From Arthrinium phaeospermum (Eukaryota; Ascomycota; Sordariomycetes; Amphisphaeriales; Apiosporaceae): a stretch of DNA of 64,000 nt. A program made the position numbers and the translations under genes. Below the pieces are notes generated by a model, which worked only from the letters and a program-made list of their open reading frames with translations, made no database searches and was not told where the DNA came from. The stretch lies in the NCBI GenBank assembly GCA_006503535.1, contig QYRS01000009.1:1674001-1738000 (forward strand), read 5' to 3'. Below, piece by piece: positions 1-9,728 of this stretch; the stretch's first letter is position 1, and every line of letters begins with the position of its first letter.

Positions 1-3000
1 ACCAGGCGGTTTCCACCCCCAGAGAGTATGACGTAGGTACCAGTCGGGGCATCCACCTTTATTTTGGTACGAGCATGTTCACGTATTGACCCTCGCTTCG
101 TACCCACCCAGATTTTCCCACGCACAACGATTTGACCCTTGGCCCCGGCGCCGAAGCTAGCAGGTCTTGGAAGTTCAACCCTGGAAGGGTTTGATTTTAA
201 ATGTCGCAATTGGCAAGCCTCCCTTGCAACCCAACCCGCCTCTGATTGGGCCCTGGGCCAAGCCAGTTTCTGCCGAACCATCTTGGCTCGCATTTCTCAG
301 CTCCCAGAGGCCGAGCAGACTGTGCGTGGCAGACGCAGCCAGAGGTAGATACATAATGGGGGAAAACCGTCCAATGTCAGAGCATGCTTCCGACGCGGGC
401 GGTGTTGCACCATGCGGAACCGAATTGCGGACTCGCCGAACAAGAAAATTCGCCCAAAAAGCCCAGCCTGCTGGCCTGCCTGTGGACAGAGTTGCAGCTT
501 GCAAGATTTCCGGTGTGGGTAAGGCTGTTGATCAAGTTCGTCCTTTTTTTCCCTTTGCTCAGACACCTAATCTAAAACCATTTTCAATCACGTGTGGTTC
601 GAGTAAATCAACCGCAATTGGCCAATACCAAAAGAAAAACATCTGAAAATGGGGGGTAAATCGGATGCATGTATGTAATGGAAATAGCTGTGCAAGGGTT
701 TATTTTTTGGGAATGCAGGCAACGATACAGTGAGCCCATCTAATAAAATTTTGAGGCCGAAACACCCAAGTTAGCGACCACCGTCACCCAGGAGCCCACA
801 CTTGAGCCTTCTGACCGCATTGCGGACAAGGAACATGTATGTATGTTAGCCGTAACAGCGTCTCGGTGAATTCCAATGCCAGCCCAAAGCATTGTGCGAA
901 TGAGGGGGTATTCGTGCACTGCCCAAGCCCAGAAATGCAGGCTACACTTAGTAGCGCCGAGAACTCAGGTGGCTGACCACACAAAATTACTACGGCACTA
1001 CGAGGAGGTGAAGGTAAGTAGCAGGTAGCTTAACCACAACATGGAACAGCCCGGTGCCCAAGCCGTCCCTTCCAGAATCCGAGCAGGTAAAACGCCTAGC
1101 TGCCAGTTAAAAAGCCACAAGCCACTCTTTGCGATACATGTAGATTAGGTACTTGTAGTCACCGATTGTATGTTGATTGGTTGATGGGTATGTGAGTAAT
1201 ACAGGTTGCAATGCCAACTGACGGGCCCTGCCTGGGCTTGTGCAAGGACCATTCAGTGGACATGACCTCAACACTTCCCAGACGGCTTGTACCTAACCTG
1301 ACTTTCGACAATTGCACGATCCAAGATCATGGCGGGCAAACATACCAAGGAATAACGTAATGATACAAATGAGACCTTGGTTTGTATGACTAGCCAGATG
1401 GCACAAGGGGGCCAGTGACTAGGGGGGAAAAGTCGCAGCCGTCCAATGAGACGAGCGGTTCAGTTGGCTGATCAATGCTAATCAGTCGGGAGATGAGGCC
1501 ACAAGTGGGTCGGGATGAAGGATTTTACGGCCCCACCACCGAGTCGGAGGGTCCGCTTTGCCCCGTTCCTCTGATCACCGCCACGGCGCGGACTGCAAAA
1601 ATGCGTATGTAGGTGCATGGAGCTAAGCGCTAGGGGTTTCTGCCCAGCTGCTAGCCCCTTCCATTATGTGACGTTTGGTCCACGGACGACTCGATGCCGA
1701 GCAACCGAGTTTAACCGCTGCCCATCGCGGTTTATGCACTCGATCACCTGGCCCTTTCCCGCCCGACTCCCTCGTCATCTCGCAGAGGCTGGGAGGGCAC
1801 GTGAGTTGTCAATTGAGCGAGCCCGCCAAACCTGCGACTATTCGGTCTACCTACATGCATGAAACCCGGTTGCAGCATGGTAACATTGGATACAAAATAG
1901 AGCCTCCCCCCTTTTTTCCTGTTTACTTGAGTGGGACGACGGTTGCATTCATGGTTGCTTCGGTCCTCGATCACAGATCGGCCTCATGAGCTTTGAAATG
2001 CTGCCTGGCTCGCTACTAACATGAACTGCAAGCGAGCTGACAAATGCGTATTTGTGTACAAACTGGCAAAAACATCGGCCGACGAGCTCATTTCCCAACG
2101 AATCCGACATTACTCTCGTTGCCACGCATACGACGACGCTACTCGTCTTAGCCTTACTGAACACTGGATTCTGCTCCCTCGGCTCTCGACTTTGCGGTGG
2201 CCAAAATCAAACGGAATGAGATCGCATCAATCATCCGTCGTAGGAGGGGCATGGCGATGCGTTCAGATACAGCATGGCATGGCTTGAACGGCAAAAGCTT
2301 TCCCGGAGCCCATGTAGGCAATGAGTTGTGAGTTGCGCTGCGGCGACCTTGAACTTACTATTTGTGGCCCATCTGAGTCGTGAGCAAACTGAATATCTCC
2401 AAGCGCCGGCTGATTGAGATGGCATGTCGGTCCTTATTCAGCATGACCCTGGAGATGGGATGCTCGCAGCCCCCCTGAAGGCCCCGACGACGGAGAGGAG
2501 CGCGGCTGCCCGAAGGGGAAGGGGCCACGACAGGAGGACTCAATTCAGTTCCCCGCAGGGTTCTTCCGAGGAGCTTTAATCTACGCGCTTATGGGTTGCG
2601 CTCTGTTACGGCTCTCTACGTGAGGTGCGATCTTCAATTGGATTTCACAGAGACTTGGGAGACCTTGACCAAGGTTTCCAGGGGCAATTGAATGACTGAG
2701 AAAGGCACATTTGTGCCAAGGACCGACGGGCCTGGGGGCTTTGGGGGACGCTCAATCTAACCCGCGTTGGATGAGAGGAAGTGGAATTGGCTCGGAGACC
2801 CCCTTGGTGGTTTGACCGCTGATCGTCGCCCAGCTAAAATTACTGAAGCAGGAAACTTAGACTTCGGGCAGGCTTGGGCATGCTTAGAATCCGACAGATC
2901 GTTGATCGGTAGAACTTCGTCTGTGACCAGCACAGCAATACTGGGCAGGTTTTGTGGTGCCAGCTGGGAAACTGCAGCGTCTGCCCATATGACGACATTT

Positions 3001-4000
3001 GGGGAGGAGTGGTCAAGTTGCCTCTTGAATGAATGCTACCTAGAAAACTGTAGCATCTGATCGCAACCAAAACACCCTTGGGCCTCTCTACTATAGATAC
3101 AGACAATGAAAGACCCGGGGACGCCATTACCGACATGCTTGAACAATTATTTACAGGCATTTGGGGACAGACCGATTGGAGGACACGGCGTATCGGGCTG
3201 GCAACTGGGGAACAGCATAACTAGCAAACGGCTAATTCTGGTGCTTGCCACCTCTAATGCAATTGTGTCCATTCTTTTACCTACTTCTCCAAGCATGTCG
3301 GGTATGTACTGCTTACGGCTGACGTACTTGTACCTGTCCATGATCCAGCCTCCGCCGCTAGAAGGTAGAGAGCCTGAGGAAGGAGACAGAAACCGGTTCA
3401 CGTGCGAATTTTGAAAACCGATGTAAAAAGCCGATATTGACGATTAAAAGTCGATTCTGCATTAGGCGCCGCACGCACACTATGTACCCAAGACTTAGGT
3501 AAGTTGAGTGCTCAAGCTCTAAGCAGGATGCACGCACGACAATTGATCGATGGTGGCTTACGGCGGCTTCAAGCCACACCCGACCTTATCTTATCGGCCA
3601 CCCATTACCCCCCACATCCTCGACCTCCAGCTTGGCCGTCCAGCCAGCTTGCCTTGCACGCAGGGAAACAATTGGCTTCAGAGCTCTCCACGTCAACACG
3701 AGGCCGACCATCGTCTTGTTCGTCAACTCAACCTCAAGCTGCCCTGCGCCGCGCTCCCAATCATCCCCGCGTGCCTTTTGCCCCATCAGTGCCCAACTGA
3801 TTGAATCCTTCTTTTGCATCGTTAGACATCAGCCGTCAGCTTTCTCAAGTTGGGAGAAGTCATTCTTACCTCTACCGACATCTTGGATTCAATTTCCAAT
3901 TGTCACATATACCTACTCCACCTCTTTCTCCCAAGCGGCATCGCTGGCTTCATCTACCCTGCTTGCTTGCTGACTGACGCCAACCAACAACATCCGACGC
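1..4000. other. Intergenic region and DCP2 upstream region
   Basis: No gene could be supported here. The open frames are short, overlap on both strands and resemble no family I recognise. The right part (about 3.6-4.1 kb) becomes pyrimidine-rich, as is usual for fungal promoters and 5' leaders, and probably serves DCP2. No tRNA, transposon or tandem array was seen. Confidence 0.6.
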
Positions 4001-4222
4001 ATGAGCCCTCCCTCTCCGTCTTGACAATCGCGTCCAACGCTTCCTACACCCGAACCATCGTCGAGCCTTGCCGTGGACATGCTAAAATACACGATCCATC
4101 ATGTCTCAGGTTCAGGAAAAGATGTCTCTCGAAGACTGGCTGGACGATCTATGCGTCCGCTTCATAATAAACCTTCCGCAGGAAGACTTACAGTCTGTCG
4201 CCCGCATCTGCTTTCAAGTTGA
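4001..4222 (+). promoter_or_regulatory. Two upstream AUGs of DCP2, one overlapping its start
   Basis: An ATG at 4001 opens an 8-codon ORF ending in TGA at 4022-4024; its -3 base is C, a weak context. A second ATG at 4079 lies 22 nt before the DCP2 ATG, has G at -3, and opens a 48-codon ORF in another frame. That ORF runs across the DCP2 start and ends with TGA at 4220-4222. Translation of the overlapping ORF would bypass the DCP2 start, so it could lower DCP2 output. Whether the mRNA includes these AUGs depends on the unknown transcription start and on any leader intron. Confidence 0.5.
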
Positions 4223-6704
4223 GGAGGCACACTGGTTCTACGAAGACTTCATTCGACCGCTAGATCCGACCTTGCCGAACATGTCGTTGCGCACCTTCTG
4301 CCTCCGCATGTTCCAGCACTGTCCTCTGTTCGCCTCATTCAGTGAGGACAGCTACATGCAGGCCTTTGATGAGTTTGTGCTATACAAGACGCGAGTGCCG
4401 GTGCGTGGCGCCATCATGATGAATCACGCGATGGACAGCACCGTGCTTGTCCGGGGTTGGAAAAGCAATGCAAACTGGAGCTTTCCCCGGGGCAAGATCA
4501 ACAAGGACGAGGACGACCTAGACTGCGCCATCCGTGAGGTTTTTGAAGAGACGGGCTTCGATGTTCGTGCCGCCGGTCTCGTTCCCGAGGACAACAATGT
4601 TAAGTACATCGAGATCACTATGCGCGATCAGCACATGCGTCTTTACGTCTTTCGGGATGTGCCCACGGACACGGTCTTCGAACCCAAAACTAGAAAAGAG
4701 ATTGGCAAAATCCAATGGTACAAGTTGCAGGACCTACCAGCTTTCAGGAAAAAGAAGGGTGTTGGTCGCGGCGAGGGCAACGCCGCGGAAGCTGCCATGA
4801 ACGCTAATAAGTTCTACATGGTCGCACCATTCTTGGTTCCCTTGAAGAAATGGGTAGTTCAACAGAAGAAGCGCGATGCCCACAAAGCTACAAGACAGAC
4901 TGGGCAGCAACTCCCTGTTACTATACAAGAAGAGGATGCTCTAACCGAGGACGACCAACACCTCGACCTCGATGAGATCCCGCCTCCTATACCAGCGTCT
5001 GGATATCAGCAAGATCTAGGCTCAAATGGTGCCGGTGCTCGCGATGCATACAACATGCCGCCAGGTCCCAGTGCTACGTCGAATGTGAACGCTGGGGCTG
5101 CTTTGATGTCCATCTTGCAAGCCAAAGCGCCATCGACGGGCCAGAATGGACATACCAACGCCTCGCCTTCGGCTCACCCGTATCCTCATACTCCGCATGA
5201 TCAGGTCTTCACCGAAGCAACTCGACCCCGCACACCACCTCATAATCATCCAACGCAACGATTGTCCTACCCACGGGGACAGCCACCTTATTTTGGTGTT
5301 GGCCAACAACAGTTGCAGCAGCAGCAGCAATCTAACCGAGCCTATCAACAACACCAGGTGACTCGGCCCCAGGTTCATATGTCGACAAATTACAATGGCC
5401 AGCCAGAGATCATGGTGTCGCCCCGTCACAGCTCTAATCAGCAGCCACCACAGCTCATGCATCCACAGCCTCAGCCTCCCCAGGTCCAGCAATCCGTACT
5501 CATCCGAAGCATGGCTCCACCAACGCCGGCAGCGCATGAACAGATGGCCGCTCCCGACCCACCGCAAGGCTACCGAGCTAATGTTGGTCAGCAGCAGCAG
5601 CACCTACAGCAACAGCATCTGCAACAACAGCAGCATCTGCAACAACAGCAACACCTGCAACAGCGGCAATATCAACAGCAGCAGCAGCAACAGCTGCAAC
5701 TACAGCAACAGCAATATCATCAACAGCAGCAGCAACAGCAGCAGCTGCAACACCGGCAACAACAACAGGAGAACAATTTGCACCAGCACCAGAATCGGCA
5801 GTACCAGCAGTATCAGCCTCAAAGCCCTCTTGGCACACACGGAACCCCGCCTCAGCCAAGAAGCCTTGAGCCTTCTGCACATTCGATGAGCCTGCTAGAT
5901 GTGTTCAAGGGTACTACACCACAGCCAGATACCATACAGCAAGCAGGCCCACCCCAAAATGCTCCGCAGCCCCAAGGCTTCTCTCAGAACGTCAATATCG
6001 GGCCAGCCAGCCCTCAGTTCACACCATCCAACAATTTGCATCCCGTTGGATCCTTTAACAAACACCAGTCAAGTCTTCTGGATATGTTCAAGCAGACCGA
6101 TGCCACGAAGACTATGCCGCAAGGCCGATCGCCCCTGGGCCTTACTGCTGCTGCGGCTGTGCCAGCCTTTGAAAAGTCTGTGTCACCCGCCACTGCAGTA
6201 AGGCAAAGTCTCGAACACAATGAACAGTCTCAGGCGTCGAACCCAGAGCTGAATCTTCCGTTCGGAGCTCTTGCTATTGCATCAAGGAAGAAGACAGGGC
6301 CCTCATTCCAGCAATCCCCTCAACCCCAGCAGTCAACGCCAGCGCGGTCCGTGGGCTATCCGTATGGCACCAGTCTCGACTCGAGCGCCTCCAATCTCGC
6401 AATGTCTCTGGGGGCGCCTTCTGCAGCGGCGCTGCCCGTACCTAGCGGAATGCTCAAGGCCCGTCCGGAGGCCACTGCGGAACAGAAGAGTAGTCTCCTC
6501 TCTCTTTTCGGCAAGGGAAAGGAGCCGGCTTCTATGGGTGAAAACATGCGGCCTCGGTCTCGCGTTGCTTCTATCGCTTCCGGTGCTGGTGATAGCGCGT
6601 CGCTCGGCAGCAGGCGTGGCAGCCAGACACCTTTGACCCCTGCAGATAGGGACTTCTTAATGGGTTTCCTGAAGGATGCGTCTAGGAATCACGCAAAACG
6701 CTAG
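4101..6704 (+). CDS. DCP2: mRNA-decapping enzyme subunit Dcp2 (Nudix hydrolase)
   Basis: Hydrolyses the 5' m7GDP cap of mRNA, committing transcripts to 5'-3' decay in cytoplasmic P-bodies together with Dcp1 and Edc3. A single exon of 867 codons. Residues 9-100 form the Dcp2 N-terminal regulatory domain, with W45 in the HWFYEDF motif where the yeast cap-binding tryptophan lies. The Nudix box spans 131-153 and fits GX5EX7REUXEEXGU exactly (G131, E137, R145, E146, E149, E150, G152). A Box B-like helix follows at about 240-255. The rest is a long disordered Q/P-rich tail with a polyglutamine tract at about 495-556. The tail carries short leucine-rich helices (near 332, 597, 657, 797 and the C-terminus) resembling the Edc3/Pdc1-binding motifs of yeast Dcp2. 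M9 is an alternative start; M1 is chosen because it is the first AUG of the frame and has A at -3. Confidence 0.95.
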   Translation: MSQVQEKMSLEDWLDDLCVRFIINLPQEDLQSVARICFQVEEAHWFYEDFIRPLDPTLPNMSLRTFCLRMFQHCPLFASFSEDSYMQAFDEFVLYKTRVPVRGAIMMNHAMDSTVLVRGWKSNANWSFPRGKINKDEDDLDCAIREVFEETGFDVRAAGLVPEDNNVKYIEITMRDQHMRLYVFRDVPTDTVFEPKTRKEIGKIQWYKLQDLPAFRKKKGVGRGEGNAAEAAMNANKFYMVAPFLVPLKKWVVQQKKRDAHKATRQTGQQLPVTIQEEDALTEDDQHLDLDEIPPPIPASGYQQDLGSNGAGARDAYNMPPGPSATSNVNAGAALMSILQAKAPSTGQNGHTNASPSAHPYPHTPHDQVFTEATRPRTPPHNHPTQRLSYPRGQPPYFGVGQQQLQQQQQSNRAYQQHQVTRPQVHMSTNYNGQPEIMVSPRHSSNQQPPQLMHPQPQPPQVQQSVLIRSMAPPTPAAHEQMAAPDPPQGYRANVGQQQQHLQQQHLQQQQHLQQQQHLQQRQYQQQQQQQLQLQQQQYHQQQQQQQQLQHRQQQQENNLHQHQNRQYQQYQPQSPLGTHGTPPQPRSLEPSAHSMSLLDVFKGTTPQPDTIQQAGPPQNAPQPQGFSQNVNIGPASPQFTPSNNLHPVGSFNKHQSSLLDMFKQTDATKTMPQGRSPLGLTAAAAVPAFEKSVSPATAVRQSLEHNEQSQASNPELNLPFGALAIASRKKTGPSFQQSPQPQQSTPARSVGYPYGTSLDSSASNLAMSLGAPSAAALPVPSGMLKARPEATAEQKSSLLSLFGKGKEPASMGENMRPRSRVASIASGAGDSASLGSRRGSQTPLTPADRDFLMGFLKDASRNHAKR
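5589..5769 (+). repeat. CAG/CAA repeat encoding polyglutamine in DCP2
   Basis: An imperfect CAG/CAA tract with scattered CTG, CAC and TAT codons encodes glutamine runs broken by H, L and Y. It lies in the disordered tail of Dcp2, away from the catalytic domain, and should vary in length between strains. Confidence 0.85.
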
Positions 6705-7181
6705 CGTGGGATTCTTGGGGTCTATCATTAGTAATAATAGCTGTCTACCTACCCCGTCTGTGACAGGCGTCAGACAGGGGTGGTCGGAGCCGGGATCGGC
6801 GGGTGGTGGAAAAGGGGGACCCAATGGTTTTCATAGTCGTACAGTGAGCATGCATCTGGGTGGTCGTGTGGAGTCATAGCGCATGGAATACCCTTAGTTT
6901 TTTAGCATCAGATCAAATACTCTACGTTGGTTTATAGCGATTTTACGGGTTGAATTATACGGAACGAAACTGCCTGGAAGGAACGTAATTTCCAAGTGGT
7001 TGTCTCCTGTGAATCGTACAATCAATCGCCCTTTCATAGGAGATGATGTTGCATGTGGTACAGAAATCCTTAATATGCTAAATATGGTCCATCAACTGGA
7101 CAGAGCGATATTCTTCAACTCGCTAAAACTCAACGTACATGCATGCCCAATTGACACAAACAACAACACCGCCGGCTCTAT
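6705..7181. other. Convergent intergenic region DCP2 / acyl-CoA ligase
   Basis: Shared 3' flank of two genes that converge. No supportable ORF or RNA gene. It must hold both 3' ends; no hairpin or distinctive polyadenylation signal stands out. Confidence 0.6.
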
Positions 7182-9245
7182 TTATGTCCGCTGCTGACCC
7201 TTCTTGGACCACTCCCGCAGCACGTTCTTCTGGATCTTGCCGGTGCTCGTCTTGGGCAGCTCCGGGACGACCTCGACCTCGCGCGGCACCATGAACTTGC
7301 TGATGGCGCTCTGGCCCTTGGCCCAGTCGATTAGGTCCTGGCCCGCCAGCTGCCGGCTCTCCTTGACCGTGATGTAGGCCTTGGGCCGCTCGCCCCAGTG
7401 CGAGTCCGGAACCGCCACTACACCGGCCTCCAGCACGTCCGGGTGCTGGACGAGCATACTCTCTAACGCCACGGAGGATATGTTCTCGCCGCCTGGTGTG
7501 ATGTTGGGTCAGATTAGTATAGGGACTATATGCACGCGATTAATTTCTTGGGGCCTGCTGTCGTGAGACTTACCGCTGATGATGATGTCTTTGGCCCGAT
7601 CCTGGATCTGTGCGCTCCCGTCCGGATGCCACACAGCCAGATCCCCCGAGTGGAGGCCGCCCCCGAGGAACAGCTTCCGGGTGGCCTCGGGGTCCTTGTA
7701 GTAGCCCTTGGCGCAGATGTTACCAAAGAAGACGATCTCGCCGATCTCCTTGCCGTCCTTGGCGACGTCGACCAGCACGTTCTCGTCGGGCTGGTCCGTC
7801 TTGACGACCCGGATGGGCAGGCTCGTGATGAAGCCGTGGCCCTGGCGCGCCATCTTGGCGTACTTGTCGGGCAGGGGCAGGGCGTCCCACGCGGGCATCG
7901 GGTACCCCTTGGTGATGGGGCCGTAGGTCTCGGTCATGCCGTAGACGTGCACGGGCTGCAGGTTCAGGTTGGTCATCTGCTCGAACAGGTGCGCCGTCGG
8001 CGGGCTGGCCGCCACCGTGACCTTCACGGGCTCGGGCAGCTTCTCGGCCTCGGGGCTGGCGCACAGGAGCGTGTTGACGGTCGGGGCCGCGTTGAAGTGC
8101 GTGATCTTCTCTTCCTTCAGGAGCTTCCAGATCAGCGGGTAGTCGATCTTCCGCAGGCAGTAATGCGTTCCTCTCACTGCAGTTACCGACCAACTAGATG
8201 AAGACAGAAAGGTTAGATATTGCGTTGAGTCAATGGCATGTAATCGTTCCTCAAATCCAACAAGGTCAACAAGTGGTCTTGCCGGTCGCCCCTTGCTTTT
8301 AGAGATAACGATGAGAACTTACGGGAATGTCCAGCCCATAGCATGGAACCTGCGTGAGAGTCAGTAATTAGTTCATCTTTTTGCCTCTCTTCTTCTGTCA
8401 GATGGGTAAGAAAGCACATACATGGGTAGGGTCCAAAGATATCTACACCGACCGGTACCGTTGTAGTTGAGCCCCGACTCAATAATATTCGCCAAGCTGG
8501 CCAAGTACGCGCCCCGATGCGTCATCACGACGCCCTTCGGCCGCGACGTGGTCCCCGACGTGAACGGGATAGCAATCGTCGCATCCTCGTCGTCGCCCGG
8601 ACACCGCTGCGAATAAAGCCCCGCCCACCCTTTGCCGCCCTGCGCGATATCGTGCTTCAGCCCCTCGAGCACCGCCTCGTCGAACTCGCCCCCGAGCTCC
8701 CCCTCCGTCGCGTCCGTGTCCGCGTCGACAATGAGCGGGACCCCCGGGTGCGATCGCCGGAACTCGTCCAAGAGCTCGACGTACTCGTGGTCGACGATGA
8801 GGCAGTCGACCTCGGCGAAGTCGAAAATGTACGTGATGTCCGCCGACTTCAGCCGGTAGTTGGCGGGCACGATGACGGCCCCCGCCGCCGCGACGCCGTA
8901 GATGCTCTCCAGGAAGGCCGGCGTGTTGGTGGCCAGGACGCCGACGCGCCGATGCCCGCGCTTCTGCAGGTAGTACGCGAGCCCGCGGGCGCGGTCCGCG
9001 AACTCGAGGTAGGACCGCCGCAGGACCCGGTTGTTGGCGGTGACGTGGTAGATGGCCGTCGCGTCGGGCTCGATGGACGCCGCCCGCTCCAGGAAGAAGG
9101 TGGGCGAGAGCTGGTGGATGTGGTGGTTGTGCGTGTACTCATCATTTTTATCCGCTGGAACTGAAGCAGGCTCCGGTGTTGGCGGTGTTGGGGAACCTCC
9201 CAGGTGCCCAAGAAGGCTCCTGAGGCGCGAGGTGGCTCCGGACAT
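7182..9245 (-). CDS. AMP-forming acyl-CoA synthetase/ligase (4 exons)
   Basis: Activates a carboxylic acid to its acyl-adenylate and then the CoA thioester. Exons, read 5' to 3' on the minus strand: 9245-8422, 8349-8323, 8193-7574 and 7492-7182, giving 593 residues. The phosphate-binding loop at 229-238 reads TSGTTSRPKG. The LPMFHAMGW motif is rebuilt across introns 1 and 2, exon 2 being only 27 nt. Exon 3 carries the YGMTETYGP adenylation motif, and the ISGGEN hinge motif spans intron 3. The catalytic lysine is K576 in PKTSTGKIQK. Length and motifs resemble medium-chain/plant-type acyl-activating enzymes; the true substrate cannot be told. The first 40 residues are an S/P/R-rich extension that could be mitochondrial. 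The C-terminus (QQRT) is not a peroxisomal PTS1. No biosynthetic cluster surrounds it. Confidence 0.9.
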
Positions 9246-9728
9246 GACGATGGCCTCACTTTTGTTGCGGCTTTTGGAGGAGGGGTTGTCCGGAAATCAC
9301 TACTTTGCGACCGCCCGCCGTGTACCGCAACCCTTGTATTATTGTAGACACTTCTTGATGAGTTACTCGAATACAATATGATGAAAGTGCAACGGTCAAT
9401 ACTTAAGAGTACATGGACAGGTTGAATAGTTCAGATAAAAGGGGAGTCAAGCCATTGCTAAAAGGGCATCACTCGGCAATTGAGAGAGAACCGTCGGAAG
9501 CTTGCCCACTATGTCATTGGAGGCGGGAGCTGACGCCGACAGGCTCGGTCTAGGGGAACTAAGGTAGTATGCGGGGGAAGCCTACCAGGAATGGTCCGGG
9601 GTAAAATTGGACTCAATCCCACAACACACTAGCTGGAACCGGCAAAAGATATACACCCCCATGTCGCTCAGGCACACCGCTAGCCCACTCCTCGTTCGTC
9701 GGTCAGGTAGGTGATCAGTACCTATCAT
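9246..9728. other. Intergenic: acyl-CoA ligase promoter / APC4 3' flank
   Basis: This region lies between two minus-strand genes and should hold the acyl-CoA ligase promoter and the APC4 3' end. No further coding or RNA signal was seen. Confidence 0.6.

Noticed and set aside
5022..5603. 193-codon frame antisense to DCP2
   Set aside because: Reverse complement of the polyQ/P region gives L/W/R-rich nonsense.
7530..8201. 223-codon plus-strand frame over the acyl-CoA ligase
   Set aside because: It mirrors the GC-rich coding strand of the ligase and has V/G/R/D-biased composition with no family features.
8531..8561. Serine in place of glycine in the ligase phosphate loop (TSGTTSRPKG) as an inactivating change
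   Set aside because: Serine at this place is common in plant and fungal acyl-activating enzymes, and the other catalytic motifs, including K576, are intact.
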